From contig CAKPCB010000001.1 in NCBI GenBank assembly GCA_934141245.1, positions 124,001 through 188,000 on the forward strand: a stretch of 64,000 bases of DNA, written 5' to 3'. Below are positions 35,604 to 44,911 of the stretch, one piece after another. This DNA is from an uncultured Bacilli bacterium (lineage in GTDB: Bacteria; Bacillota_I; Bacilli_A; RF39; UBA660). The notes below the pieces were generated by a model. It ran no database searches. It had not been told where the DNA came from and saw only the letters and a program-made list of their open reading frames with translations. Made by a program: the position numbers and the translations under genes. How positions within the stretch are numbered: position 1 is the first letter of the stretch; each line of letters starts with the position of its first letter.

Positions 35604-36640
35604 AAACAGAAGATTTTGACTATTATTTACCAGAGGAATTAATTGCACAGACTCCTCTTTTAAAAAGAGATGAATCGAAACTTTTAGTTTTAGATAAAAC
35701 AAATGGAAATATCTTTCATAAAAAATTTACTAATATAATTGATTATTTAGAAGAAGGGGATACACTTGTCTTAAATGATACAAAAGTTATTCCAGCAAGA
35801 ATAATTGGTGTAAAAGAAGAAACTGGTGCAGTAATAGAATTGCTACTTTTAAAAAATACAAATTCTAATATCTGGGAAAGTTTAGTAAAACCAGCAAAAA
35901 GAGTAAAACTAGGAACAATTATTTCATTTGGAGATGGGCTATTAAAAGCAAAATGTATTGAGGAAAAAGAAGAGGGCATAAGAGTATTTGAACTTATATA
36001 CGACGGAATTCTATTTGAAATATTAGATAAACTAGGTACGATGCCACTTCCTCCATATATACATGAAAAACTAGAAGATCAAACAAGATATCAAACTGTA
36101 TATGCTAAGAACATAGGAAGTGCTGCTGCACCAACCGCAGGACTTCACTTCACAAAAGAGTTATTAAGTAAAATAAAAGAAAAAAATGTAAACATTGCAT
36201 ATGTAACATTACATGTTGGATTAGGAACATTTAGACCAGTTAATGTTGAAGATGTCACTAAACATAAAATGCACAGTGAATATTATGAAATAAAGAGTAG
36301 AGATTGTGATATTATAAATAAAACTAAAAATAGTGGAAAAAAAGTAGTGGTGGTTGGTACTACTACCGTTAGGGTTTTAGAAACTGTTATGAATAGATTT
36401 GGTACATTAAAAGAATGTAGTGGATTTACAGATATCTTTATATACCCTGGATATAAATTTAAAATAGTAGATAATCTAATCACTAATTTTCATTTACCAA
36501 AGTCAACATTAATAATGCTAGTAAGTGCATTATCAAGTAAAGAGATGATATTAAAAGCATATAAAGAAGCAGTAGATAATAAATATAGATTTTTCTCTTT
36601 TGGAGATGCTATGTTTATTACAAATAATGTAGATAAATAG
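35600..36640 (+). CDS. queA: SAM:tRNA ribosyltransferase-isomerase QueA
   Basis: Transfers and rearranges the ribose of SAM to preQ1 in tRNA, giving epoxyqueuosine. 346 residues with '[26 protein letters not shown]' (shown in family order: [14 protein letters not shown]), '[15 protein letters not shown]', '[13 protein letters not shown]' and '[18 protein letters not shown]', all typical. Good GGAGGG site and a 4-nt overlap (ATGA) with the mini RNB gene. Works after Tgt (21734). Confidence 0.96.
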   Translation: MKTEDFDYYLPEELIAQTPLLKRDESKLLVLDKTNGNIFHKKFTNIIDYLEEGDTLVLNDTKVIPARIIGVKEETGAVIELLLLKNTNSNIWESLVKPAKRVKLGTIISFGDGLLKAKCIEEKEEGIRVFELIYDGILFEILDKLGTMPLPPYIHEKLEDQTRYQTVYAKNIGSAAAPTAGLHFTKELLSKIKEKNVNIAYVTLHVGLGTFRPVNVEDVTKHKMHSEYYEIKSRDCDIINKTKNSGKKVVVVGTTTVRVLETVMNRFGTLKECSGFTDIFIYPGYKFKIVDNLITNFHLPKSTLIMLVSALSSKEMILKAYKEAVDNKYRFFSFGDAMFITNNVDK

Positions 36641-36696
36641 GTTATAATACTAATACTTGTAAAAAACATTTCTTCATAATATTTAATGGTGATATT

Positions 36697-37893
36697 ATGA
36701 AGAAATTTTTATTAATATTATTTGTTATTTTATTTTTTATACTATCTTTTTTTATGATAGAAAAGAAAAATAATGAAAAAGTAAAGGATGTAGTAGGGAC
36801 AGAAACAAAAGAAAAAAGAGCAGTGTTTTTATCTTATTTGGAACTTGAAAAATATTTGAAAAACAAGCAACAAGAAGAAAGTAAACAAAATATAATAAAT
36901 ATTCTAAATAATTTAAAGTCAAGTAAATTCAATATGATAATTTTACATGTAAGAGCATTTTCTGATGCAATATATCCATCAAATGTATATCCACTTTCTG
37001 ATACTGTTAAAGTTAATCAAAAATCACCTGAATATGATATATTGAAATATATAATAGATGAAGCAAAGAAAAGAAATATAGAAGTTCATGCATGGATAAA
37101 TCCATATAGAATTTCAAGTAGTACTAATTTGTCTTCACTTCAAAATAATACAAAAATTGCCGAACTTATATCAAATAATGATGCAAAGCTAGTTGAAGGT
37201 AAAGGTATATTTTATAATCCGGCATCATCAGTTACAAATGAACTCATTATTAATGGAATTAAAGAAATAATAACTAATTATGACATAGATGGAATTCATT
37301 TTGATGATTATTTTTATCCAGACTATGACATTGATTTAAAAAATTATCAAGATTATATAAATAGTGGTGGAGATTTGTCACATGAAGATTATAAATATAG
37401 TGTTATTCTAAATATGATTAAAAATGTTTATTCAACAATAAAATCGGTTAATAGTAACATAAAGTTTGGTATATCTCCAGAGGGTAATATTGAGAATAAC
37501 TATAATAAACATTATTTAGATGTAAAAAAGATATTAAGTAGTGATGGTTATGTTGATTATATAATGCCACAAATATATTTTGGATTTTTAAACGAAGTTA
37601 AACCATTTATAGAAACTTTAAACGAGTGGGATAATCTTATAAAAGTGGATAGTATAAAACTTATACCAGCGCTTGCATTTTATAAAACGGGTAGAGTTGA
37701 TAAATATGCAAAAAGTGGCGAAAACGAATGGATTAATAACTCAGATATTATAAAAAGACAAATAGAAGAGATTAGGAAAATAAAAAAATATGGTGGATTT
37801 TCTCTATTTAGATATGATTATTTGTTTGACAATGAAAAATATTCTAGTACTAGTTTAGATGAATATAATAATCTAATTTCTATTTTAGATTGA
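36697..37893 (+). CDS. GHL10-type (DUF187, YngK-like) glycoside hydrolase, membrane-anchored
   Basis: 398 residues. An N-terminal hydrophobic segment (about 3-21) is a signal or anchor. The (beta/alpha)8 part has 'KFNMIILHVRAFSDAIYPS', 'IEVHAWINPYRIS', 'DGIHFDDYFYP' and 'YVDYIMPQIYFGF', the pattern of GHL10/YngK proteins. The D-D pair in 'HFDDYF' and E in 'SPEGNIE' are candidate catalytic residues. The natural substrate of the group is unsettled, probably a cell-wall glycan. The preceding gene is queA; a ribosome site 'AATGGTGATATT' is present. Confidence 0.85.
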   Translation: MKKFLLILFVILFFILSFFMIEKKNNEKVKDVVGTETKEKRAVFLSYLELEKYLKNKQQEESKQNIINILNNLKSSKFNMIILHVRAFSDAIYPSNVYPLSDTVKVNQKSPEYDILKYIIDEAKKRNIEVHAWINPYRISSSTNLSSLQNNTKIAELISNNDAKLVEGKGIFYNPASSVTNELIINGIKEIITNYDIDGIHFDDYFYPDYDIDLKNYQDYINSGGDLSHEDYKYSVILNMIKNVYSTIKSVNSNIKFGISPEGNIENNYNKHYLDVKKILSSDGYVDYIMPQIYFGFLNEVKPFIETLNEWDNLIKVDSIKLIPALAFYKTGRVDKYAKSGENEWINNSDIIKRQIEEIRKIKKYGGFSLFRYDYLFDNEKYSSTSLDEYNNLISILD

Positions 37894-37965
37894 ATTTATT
37901 AACATTTCATAATATAATATATTGTATCTAAAAAGGAATTGCTTATTTAAGCAGAAGGAGATATT

Positions 37966-38433
37966 ATGACAAAGATAAAAGATGCAATTGAAATTCATGA
38001 AAAAGTAGAAGCTATGAGAAACATGTTAGCTGAATTAGATTTGGCATCAGTTGAAAATAAAATAGAATTAGAAAATATGAAAGAGTTAAAAACTGCAATA
38101 TTAACAAAGCTAAATGACTACTATCATATTTGCTCACACGATATATTAATTGAGGAAAATAAAAAAGAAGATAATACTTCTGATTTTGTTTGTCCAATAT
38201 GTGGTGTAGAGTTAAAGGGATATTCGGAAGAGAGAATGCAACATTTATTTAATGTTTTTGTTCCTTCAGAAGAAAGTTTGAAACGTTTTGGAGAGCAAAG
38301 AGATATAGAATTAAATATGATTGCTAGAATGGCTAGATTTACACTTCGTAACAGTGAAGCAACTGTTGATGATTTCTTTGAAGTTATAAATGAAGAATAT
38401 CCAGCAAAGTGTAAGAGAAAGTTATGGAAATAG
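37966..38433 (+). CDS. Small zinc-motif protein of unknown function
   Basis: 155 residues, no signal. The N-terminal about 50 residues are a coiled-coil-like helix pair. A C-x-x-C zinc half-site 'FVCPICGVELKG' is in the centre, with possible further ligands Cys46 and His48 ('YHICSHD'). The C-terminal half is helical. The frame overlaps the next gene by 10 nt. Its strong AGAAGGAGAT site suggests it is well expressed. Unrecognised. Confidence 0.6.
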   Translation: MTKIKDAIEIHEKVEAMRNMLAELDLASVENKIELENMKELKTAILTKLNDYYHICSHDILIEENKKEDNTSDFVCPICGVELKGYSEERMQHLFNVFVPSEESLKRFGEQRDIELNMIARMARFTLRNSEATVDDFFEVINEEYPAKCKRKLWK

Positions 38434-38957
38434 ATATAGTAAAAGTAGGTCAATTACAAACAAATTGTTATATTTTAACAATTAAAGAGAATTCAATTAT
38501 AATTGATCCTGGTGATGACTATGATGCAATAATTAATAAAGTTGGGAATAAGAACGTTAATGCTATTCTCATAACACATAATCATTCAGATCATATTGGT
38601 GCATTAAAGGAAATATCAAACAAATATAAATGTGATGTTTTTTCTTATAAAAACTTAGTTGAAGGATTTAATAGTATTTCTGACTTTAATTTTAAAGTGA
38701 TTTATACACCTGGTCATACTAGTGACTCAATATCTTTTTTATTTGAAAAAGAGCATGTTATTTTTACAGGTGACTTTATATTTAAAGATACAATCGGTAG
38801 ATGTGATTTACCTACAGGAAGCTTTATTTCAATGCTAAAAAGTTTAAATAATATAAGTAAGTATAAGAATTTAACTATATATCCTGGACATGGTGATATT
38901 ACTGAACTTGATTATGAAAAACAACATAATCCATATTTTTCAATTGAAATTGAATAG
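38424..38957 (+). CDS. MBL-fold hydrolase (YqgX/GloB-like)
   Basis: 177 residues with the metal motif 'ITHNHSDHIGAL' (H-x-H-x-D-H), 'YTPGHTSDSISF', the Asp ligand region 'FTGDFIFKDTIGRCDLP' and 'YPGHGDIT'. The length and the 'GRCDLPTGS' segment fit the short hydroxyacylglutathione-hydrolase-like group; substrates in Firmicutes are unknown. Start overlaps the end of the upstream zinc-motif gene. Confidence 0.9.
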   Translation: MEIDIVKVGQLQTNCYILTIKENSIIIDPGDDYDAIINKVGNKNVNAILITHNHSDHIGALKEISNKYKCDVFSYKNLVEGFNSISDFNFKVIYTPGHTSDSISFLFEKEHVIFTGDFIFKDTIGRCDLPTGSFISMLKSLNNISKYKNLTIYPGHGDITELDYEKQHNPYFSIEIE

Positions 38958-38993
38958 ATAATATGGTATCATGATTAATGTAGGTGATAAGTT

Positions 38994-39302
38994 GTGTATA
39001 TAGATTTAGCAATCGTTTTAATTTTATTAATTGTTGTAGTCGTATTTTTTAGAAAGTTTTCATCTTTTGTTTATGCTTTTGCAATAATAGATATTTTTCT
39101 AAGAATAATGACATTTATAAAAAATAATACTGTTCCAGAATTAAAGTCTTTAATCGATAAGTATTTACCAGAATCTATTGGCCAAATAATTGGTAAATAT
39201 TCATCTGGACTTTTGTACACATTACTTATGTGGGCTTATGTAATTATATTTGCAATATTTTTATCATATATAATAAGTTACTTTATTCGTAAAAGAAAGT
39301 AG
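38994..39302 (+). CDS. Small membrane protein, unknown
   Basis: 102 residues with a GTG start after TAGGTGAT. Membrane segments at about 4-20, 26-42 and 72-96, with a helix between ('LIDKYLPESIGQIIGKYSSG'). It ends in RKRK. A weak resemblance to colicin V production (CvpA) proteins exists but is not enough for assignment. A short hairpin (AAAGTA/TACTTT, 39303 on) then T's separates it from the tRNA. Confidence 0.55.
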   Translation: MYIDLAIVLILLIVVVVFFRKFSSFVYAFAIIDIFLRIMTFIKNNTVPELKSLIDKYLPESIGQIIGKYSSGLLYTLLMWAYVIIFAIFLSYIISYFIRKRK

Positions 39303-39324
39303 AAAGTATTTATACTTTTTTCAT

Positions 39325-39399
39325 TGCCCTGTAGCCAAGTGGTAAGGCAGTGCGCTCTGACCGCACCATTCGCTAGTTCGAATCTAGCCGGGGCAACCA
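39325..39399 (+). tRNA. tRNA-Gln (anticodon CUG), CCA encoded
   Basis: The acceptor stem TGCCCTG pairs with CGGGGCA, with the discriminator A at 39396 and CCA at 39397-39399. The D arm contains 'AGCCAAGTGGTAAGGC', a glutamine hallmark. The anticodon stem GTGCG/CGCAC encloses loop CTCTGAC with CTG at 39357-39359. The T arm is CTAGC-TTCGAAT-GCTAG (5-bp stem). It reads only CAG. Confidence 0.93.
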
Positions 39400-39407
39400 T
39401 ATAACTA

Positions 39408-39436
39408 AAAAAATCTCAATGTTGAGATTTTTTATT
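39408..39436. terminator. Bidirectional terminator after tRNA-Gln
   Basis: AAAAAATCTCAA pairs with TTGAGATTTTTT (2-nt loop if fully paired). It lies between tRNA-Gln and the convergent transglutaminase-like gene. Confidence 0.8.
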
Positions 39437-39445
39437 ATGTTCAAA

Positions 39446-40360
39446 TTAATTCTTTGTTAATTCACTAAAAACAGTTTTATCATATACATGTTGATTTGTT
39501 TTTAATTGTTCTAATTCATCAGTTGTTATTAGGAAGAAATTATATTCTAACACATCTGATTTATCGGATGTAACAGGATCGTCCCAAGTTAAATCTAAGT
39601 GATACCAATCTCCATCCAGATAAACAGCATTCCATATATGGTTTTCACTAATTATTTTGAAATTTGGTATATTATATCTATCAAGAAAGATTGCCATACT
39701 ATCTGTGTAACCCCCACATAATCCATAACCTTGTAATAGGGGACCATATGCTATATTAGATTTATATTTATCAATATTTTTATCACTTTTTTCTGAATCG
39801 TATTTAGTATTATTTATTACATAGTCATGAAATGTTTTTATAATTTCTTTTTTATCTGTAATATCTTTAATTTCTTTTTTGATGATATCATCAATTTTTT
39901 TGTTAACTGCATCTATGTCATCTTCAGTATAGGCTTTATTTACTTTTAAAGTTACTCTTCCAAGAGTGTCATAATTTGTTTCTATATTACTAAAACTATT
40001 AAAAGGATTTACAAAGCTATTTATATCAGAAAGTATTTCTTGATTCTCAGCAATAGATACAACATCATTTATACAATTTTTATATTCATTTGAGCAATAA
40101 AAAGTAAATTTATCTGTTCCACTATTTATTATAGTGTAATATACATTAATTATTTCATCTTTTGTTTTTACATTAAAGTTATTAGTAGGTTTTACAAAAT
40201 TATAATCATAGTCTCTATAATATTTATTTTTTTTATCTAAAGTAACATTTTTATCTACTGTAGAAAAGTGAGTTAAATAAAATGCACCAATATCATTCCT
40301 ATAAAAATATACTGTTCCTAGTAATGTAACCAAGAATATAAAAGTTATAAATTTTTTCAT
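39446..40360 (-). CDS. Secreted or anchored transglutaminase-like protein
   Basis: 304 residues with an N-terminal hydrophobic segment (about 4-21). The C-terminal half has a papain-like triad in transglutaminase-like order: Cys in 'GYGLCGGYTDSM', His in 'SENHIWNAVYLDG' and Asp in 'YHLDLTWDDP'. The N-terminal half is unknown, with one Cys pair ('FYCSNEYKNC'). Such domains act as proteases or in cell-wall modification; the substrate is not evident. Good GAGGTG site. Downstream, a bidirectional terminator. Confidence 0.85.
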   Translation of the reverse strand: MKKFITFIFLVTLLGTVYFYRNDIGAFYLTHFSTVDKNVTLDKKNKYYRDYDYNFVKPTNNFNVKTKDEIINVYYTIINSGTDKFTFYCSNEYKNCINDVVSIAENQEILSDINSFVNPFNSFSNIETNYDTLGRVTLKVNKAYTEDDIDAVNKKIDDIIKKEIKDITDKKEIIKTFHDYVINNTKYDSEKSDKNIDKYKSNIAYGPLLQGYGLCGGYTDSMAIFLDRYNIPNFKIISENHIWNAVYLDGDWYHLDLTWDDPVTSDKSDVLEYNFFLITTDELEQLKTNQHVYDKTVFSELTKN

Positions 40361-40447
40361 ATTTTCACCTCTTTAATTTTAGCAAATTTAAATATATAAG
40401 TAAACTAAAAAAATAATGATAAAATTTATATACAACACAAGACAAAT

Positions 40448-40474
40448 AAAAAAAAGTAATTAATAATAATTACT
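40448..40474 (-). terminator. Terminator of rpsT
   Basis: On the minus strand AGTAATT-loop-AATTACT followed by seven T; it overlaps the rpsT stop codon. Confidence 0.7.
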
Positions 40475-40733
40475 CCATGTTGTTTTTTAGCTTTGTTAAT
40501 CTTGATTTTTGTCTAGCAGCTTTGTTTTTATGAATTAAACCACTTGAGCAAGCTTTATCAATCTTTTTTATTGCAACATTTAACTTTTCAGCTGCATTAT
40601 CTTTGCTACCGTGTTTTGCTTCTTTTTCTAGCTTCTTAACAGCAGTTTTCATACTTGAAACTATATCATTATTTCTTACTTGCTTTTTAGCACTTGTTAA
40701 AACACGTTTTTTAGCACTCTTAATATTTGGCAT
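40470..40733 (-). CDS. rpsT: 30S ribosomal protein S20
   Basis: 87 residues beginning PNIKSAKKRVLTSAKKQ after Met, with the 'NKAARQKSRLTKLK' C-terminal part, both typical of S20. It binds 16S rRNA in the small subunit body. GAGGTGAAAAT precedes the start. Monocistronic, divergent from gpr. Confidence 0.96.
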   Translation of the reverse strand: MPNIKSAKKRVLTSAKKQVRNNDIVSSMKTAVKKLEKEAKHGSKDNAAEKLNVAIKKIDKACSSGLIHKNKAARQKSRLTKLKNNME

Positions 40734-40857
40734 ATTTTCACCTCGCTTTTTAAAGACTACCTACATTTTAGCAAAAAAAAATAAAAAAAGCAAATAATTT
40801 GTGTAGTTTTTGCTTATTTTTATTATTTTTAGGTAATAATAACTATAGGTGAAGAAA

Positions 40858-41904
40858 ATGTCTCATGAAATTGATTTAAGTAAATATTCTGTAAGAACCG
40901 ATTTGATAATTGAAAGTGATATTGACCAATTAACAGAAGGAATAACAAAAAGTCAAGTTGTTAATGAAGATATCACCATTGATGACATCACTATATCTAA
41001 GAAAGCCGAGGAGTATTGTAATAAGAAAAAAGGCAGATATATTACTATAAGTTTTAATGATATTACAGATATAGAAAATAGTAAAAAAGTGGAAAAAGTA
41101 CTTTCTGATGAATTGAAAAAATTACTAATGCATATGAACATATTATCTAGTGATAAATGTCTAATAATAGGGCTAGGAAATGCCAATTCAACACCGGATT
41201 CACTTGGACCTAAAGTCTCTGAAAATATAATTGTTACAAAACATCTTTTTGACTTGGAGGATGTCTCTGTTCTAGATGGATATAGAAATGTTTCAACATT
41301 TAAACCAAGCGTTCTTGCATTGACTGGTATAGAAACCAAAGATACTATAAAAGGAATAATATCTCAAACTTCTCCAGATTTTGTAATAATAGTTGATGCA
41401 CTTGCATCATCATCTATTTCTAGAGTGAATAAAACAATTCAGCTTACAGATGCAGGTATATTTCCTGGAAGTGGAGTTGGAAATAATAGGGGAGAACTAT
41501 CAAGGGATACATTAGGAATTCCAGTAATTGCTATTGGCGTACCAACCGTTGTTGATGCAGTTACAATTGTAAGCGATACTATTAGTTATTTGATGAAAAA
41601 ATTTAGTTATAGCAAAAAGAATTTTAATTCTTCTGTAAATAAGTTAAAACCTGTTACTTCAATTAATTATTTAAAAGATAATGATGACTTTTTAACTACA
41701 AAAGAAAAGAAAAAACTTTTAGGTGAAATTGGAATGTTAAATGATGATGAAATAAAACAATTAATATTTGAGGTGCTAACTCCAATTGGATATAATATGA
41801 TGGTTACACCAAAAGAGGTAGACTTTCTAATAGATAAGTTATCCAAGGTGATATCTAATTCAATAAATAGAACTCTACATGAAAAAATCCATCCAATTGA
41901 TTAA
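40858..41904 (+). CDS. gpr: Germination protease GPR
   Basis: Peptidase family A25 enzyme that degrades small acid-soluble spore proteins during germination. 348 residues: 'YSVRTDLIIES' near the N-terminus resembles the precursor processing region, 'IGLGNANSTPDSLGPKV' is the family signature, followed by 'DALASSSISRVNKTIQL' and 'GIFPGSGVGNNRGELS'. ATG 40858 follows AGGTGA; a GTG at 40849 overlaps that site. spoIIP follows two genes later, the usual gpr-spoIIP neighbourhood with one gene inserted. A forespore-type promoter could not be picked out. Confidence 0.94.
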   Translation: MSHEIDLSKYSVRTDLIIESDIDQLTEGITKSQVVNEDITIDDITISKKAEEYCNKKKGRYITISFNDITDIENSKKVEKVLSDELKKLLMHMNILSSDKCLIIGLGNANSTPDSLGPKVSENIIVTKHLFDLEDVSVLDGYRNVSTFKPSVLALTGIETKDTIKGIISQTSPDFVIIVDALASSSISRVNKTIQLTDAGIFPGSGVGNNRGELSRDTLGIPVIAIGVPTVVDAVTIVSDTISYLMKKFSYSKKNFNSSVNKLKPVTSINYLKDNDDFLTTKEKKKLLGEIGMLNDDEIKQLIFEVLTPIGYNMMVTPKEVDFLIDKLSKVISNSINRTLHEKIHPID

Positions 41905-41941
41905 TTTTAGTATTTATGATACCATATTAAGCGGTGATAAA

Positions 41942-42559
41942 ATGAGAAAAATAATATTTATAATAGTTCTTCTTTGCATGTTTATTACAAATGTAAATGC
42001 TTCATCAATGTATAGCATTAACATTCCAAGCACTTTTACTTCTACTAAGGAAAATTATTATGAAAAAGAAACAGAAACTGATAAAACAAGTATTTATATA
42101 TTTACAACAGATAATGAAAAAGAATTAAATATTAATAATTATAATGATAAAAGTTTAAAAAAAGCAAACTATGTTGAAAAACTAAAAAAGGACTTTAAGC
42201 CATTAAATAAAAGCCATTCTATTGATGCATCTGATATCAAACTAGGTTATATAAATAATTATAAAGCAATAATATTAGAGGTTACTTCTTCTATAGAACT
42301 AGACAGTAAAAATAGAAGCATGGTATATCAAAGACAATATGTTACATCATCAAAAAACTATATTTATTATGTTACAATTTCATCTACTAATAAAAACTAT
42401 TTAGATAGTGATGAATTAAACAATATATTATCAACATTTAAAATAAATGATGAATTGTTAAAGAAAACATATGATTTAAAAAAATATTATATTGCTTTAA
42501 CAGCATTAATTTTATTGGGACCAGTTATAGGATTTATATTTCATAAAAGAAAAATATAA
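41942..42559 (+). CDS. Secreted protein with C-terminal membrane anchor, unknown
   Basis: 205 residues. Signal peptide with a core 'IIFIIVLLCMFITNVNA' (cut probably after N-V-N-A), an outside domain of about 150 residues and a C-terminal membrane helix 'ALTALILLGPVIGFIF' ending in HKRKI, so the protein is anchored. The outside part has the look of a small alpha/beta domain ('YVEKLKKDFKPLNKSHSI') and no Cys. Start 41942 follows GGTGAT; the frame is open further upstream but without a ribosome site. It sits between gpr and spoIIP, so a spore role is possible. Confidence 0.65.
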   Translation: MRKIIFIIVLLCMFITNVNASSMYSINIPSTFTSTKENYYEKETETDKTSIYIFTTDNEKELNINNYNDKSLKKANYVEKLKKDFKPLNKSHSIDASDIKLGYINNYKAIILEVTSSIELDSKNRSMVYQRQYVTSSKNYIYYVTISSTNKNYLDSDELNNILSTFKINDELLKKTYDLKKYYIALTALILLGPVIGFIFHKRKI

Positions 42560-42616
42560 ATCTTTTTTTTGACAAAAAAATTAAATTAGATATCTTATAA
42601 TTGTTATAGTGATAAT

Positions 42617-43540
42617 ATGAAAAATATATTAAAAAGGGTTACAATACTGACAATAATAATTATATTTATAGTGTTTATATATTCTAGTTTGCAAAATCAT
42701 AAAATCTATATTGGAAATATAAATATATTAAATGCATGGAAAAAAGAGTTCAGTTATCTAGATAATGATTCCATTACGTCAAATAGAAAAAAATTAGATA
42801 TAAAAAAGTTAATTAGTTTCCAACATAATGGGTTGATTTTAAATAAAGGCACTACTATAACTCCAAACAACACTAAAACTGAAACTGTTTCAACCAATAA
42901 GCCAAAACCACAAACTAAAGATCCAATTGTCTATATTTACAACACTCATCAAACAGAAAAGTATTCTTCTACGGAAAGTGATTTATATAATATTATTCCT
43001 ACTGTTATGACTACAAGTTATATGCTAAAAGAACAACTCGAAAAATATGATATATTTTCAATTGTAGAAGAATCTAGTGTTAATAATGTATTAAATAAAA
43101 ATAAATGGAGATATGGATATAGTTATAAAGTAACAAGAACTTTTTTAGAAGAGGCTTCTAAAAAAAATCCGTCTTTAAAATTTTATATTGATGTACACAG
43201 AGATTCTGTTTCTAAAAAAATATCAACTGTTGAAATAAATGGTAAAACTTATGCAAAGATAATGTTACTTCTTGGTCTTGAAAATAAAAAATATAATGAT
43301 AATTTAAAAATGATTGAATATATAAATAATGAAGTTAACAAAAGATATCCGGGATTATCACGTGGAATATATAAAAAAAGTGGTCCGGGTGTTAATGGAG
43401 TATATAATCAAGACTTTTCTAAAAACTGTATTTTAATTGAATTTGGTGGTCAATATAATACTTTAAATGAAGTGTATAATACAGTTGAAGTTGTAGCAAA
43501 AATATTATCAGAATATATTGGTGATTATAATGAAGATTGA
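42617..43540 (+). CDS. spoIIP: Stage II sporulation protein P
   Basis: Amidase and endopeptidase that thins septal peptidoglycan for engulfment. 307 residues: an N-terminal membrane helix (about 9-25), a linker with many Thr and Lys, and the catalytic domain 'YIYNTHQTEKYSS' (zinc His), 'FYIDVHRDSVSK' and 'CILIEFGG'. Together with gpr and gerA-type genes this shows that sporulation genes are kept. The downstream 108-codon gene starts inside its end. Confidence 0.93.
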   Translation: MKNILKRVTILTIIIIFIVFIYSSLQNHKIYIGNINILNAWKKEFSYLDNDSITSNRKKLDIKKLISFQHNGLILNKGTTITPNNTKTETVSTNKPKPQTKDPIVYIYNTHQTEKYSSTESDLYNIIPTVMTTSYMLKEQLEKYDIFSIVEESSVNNVLNKNKWRYGYSYKVTRTFLEEASKKNPSLKFYIDVHRDSVSKKISTVEINGKTYAKIMLLLGLENKKYNDNLKMIEYINNEVNKRYPGLSRGIYKKSGPGVNGVYNQDFSKNCILIEFGGQYNTLNEVYNTVEVVAKILSEYIGDYNED

Positions 43541-43856
43541 TAAAATATTTAAATTTATATTTATAGTACTTATTATTACTTTTGCATTTATGATGTTTGC
43601 AAGCAGGAATGGTTATTATGAATATCAATTGTCTAAAAAAACACAATTAACCGAAGAATCTATAAAGAAGTTTGAAAAAGATATAGAAACAGGTAAAAAT
43701 ATAGATATTAATGATTATATAACTGATAAAAATAATAACTATGATAATAAAGTTTCTAGACTTGGAAATAAGATTTCAACAAAACTTGAAGATGGTATTT
43801 CAAAGTGTTTTGATCTTTTGTTTAAATACTTAAATAATCAAATTGAAAGCAAATAA
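43530..43856 (+). CDS. Small anchored protein coupled to spoIIP, unknown
   Basis: 108 residues, one N-terminal membrane helix (about 7-25) and a charged outside part that is predicted to be helical ('TQLTEESIKKFEKDIETGKN'). No Cys pair motif; a single Cys near the end. ATG 43530 after GGTGAT overlaps the spoIIP stop, so translation is coupled. The stop is 2 nt before the end of the convergent gerAB-type gene, without a terminator. I do not recognise it, but the coupling suggests a role in sporulation. Confidence 0.6.
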   Translation: MKIDKIFKFIFIVLIITFAFMMFASRNGYYEYQLSKKTQLTEESIKKFEKDIETGKNIDINDYITDKNNNYDNKVSRLGNKISTKLEDGISKCFDLLFKYLNNQIESK

Positions 43857-43858
43857 AT

Positions 43859-44911
43859 TTAGCACAACTTATAAAACAATAAAATAAATGTATTAACTAA
43901 AATAAACATAATAAGAGAAGGTATAAGTAAAAACTCTATATTAAATAAATTAGATATTAGTAAAACTATTAACATTATTATTATTTGGGTATATTTATAA
44001 AAAAATTTTCTTTTTATTAATGTAAATAATCCACTAGAAATATATATAATTGATAAACTTATTAAGAAAAACGAATCAAATATTAGTTTAAAAACTAAGA
44101 TGTTTTCCATCCTATCAAAGAAGTTTAACAATGATATTTTAGATAATATAAATAATTCAGGGTAATTAACTAGTAATAATAATTTTGAGTCTATTATTGA
44201 TAAAACTAATATAAAATTGAAAAAAATATATAATCCAGAAATAATATAGAATATTTTAATGTATTTAGTTAATTTTTCATTATGGTTAATTTTTGCTTTA
44301 GGAATTATTAATAATAAGAATAATGGAGATATAATTAATATTATATATATAAAACTACTATATAATGTTTGTTGTAAATTACTTTCAAAAAGAGGAAGAA
44401 TTTTTAGTGAATTTACATTTGTTAATGAAAACATTATTGATATTGCTTCTAAAATTATGAATATTAAAAAACATATTAAACTTGTTTTAGTAAGCGTATT
44501 AATGCCTTTTTTAGATACATAATATACAGATGACATAATGAGTATGCTTATGGGTAATATATCTACATTACTAAGCAATGCAAACTGCACAAACAAAGAA
44601 AGACTATATAGACTATAACTACAAAATATTAAAACAGGAATTAACAACAATATTTTAATTATTCTAGAAATGTTTTTTGAAAACAAGTGATCAATTTTTT
44701 CAAATATATTATATTCAGGTAATATCTTACCTATTTTTGTAAATAAAAATAATATTATAGCACCTAATAAAAAGCCAACTATAGAACTTATAATTATATC
44801 TGCTTTATTTATTTTTAATAAAATATTTATACCACCAATTAGTAAGAAAGATTTATATAAAAATGTTGATAGAATTGATACTTCTAATGAGGATGTATTT
44901 TCATTATTCAT
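43859..44911 (-). CDS. Spore germination permease, GerAB family
   Basis: 350 residues with about ten membrane segments, the APC-like fold of GerAB/YndE, the subunit that recognises the germinant. Helix 1 'SILSTFLYKSFLLIGG' and helix 2 'IISSIVGFLLGAIILFLF' fit the family start. ATG 44911 is preferred (GAGGAGG 9 nt upstream); a longer frame reaches 44947 inside gerAC. It overlaps the gerAC-type gene by 8 nt and is the last gene of the operon. Confidence 0.85.
   Translation of the reverse strand: MNNENTSSLEVSILSTFLYKSFLLIGGINILLKINKADIIISSIVGFLLGAIILFLFTKIGKILPEYNIFEKIDHLFSKNISRIIKILLLIPVLIFCSYSLYSLSLFVQFALLSNVDILPISILIMSSVYYVSKKGINTLTKTSLICFLIFIILEAISIMFSLTNVNSLKILPLFESNLQQTLYSSFIYIILIISPLFLLLIIPKAKINHNEKLTKYIKIFYIISGLYIFFNFILVLSIIDSKLLLLVNYPELFILSKISLLNFFDRMENILVFKLIFDSFFLISLSIIYISSGLFTLIKRKFFYKYTQIIIMLIVLLISNLFNIEFLLIPSLIMFILVNTFILLFYKLC

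Noticed and set aside
40780..40857. Forespore (sigma-G) promoter before gpr
   Set aside because: gpr genes usually have one, but I could not find a convincing pair of boxes in this AT-rich interval.
42568..42600. TTGACA and TATAAT before spoIIP as a vegetative promoter
   Set aside because: The spacer is 21 bp, too long for a normal sigma-A promoter. SpoIIP genes are usually read by sporulation sigma factors, but no clear match to those was found either.
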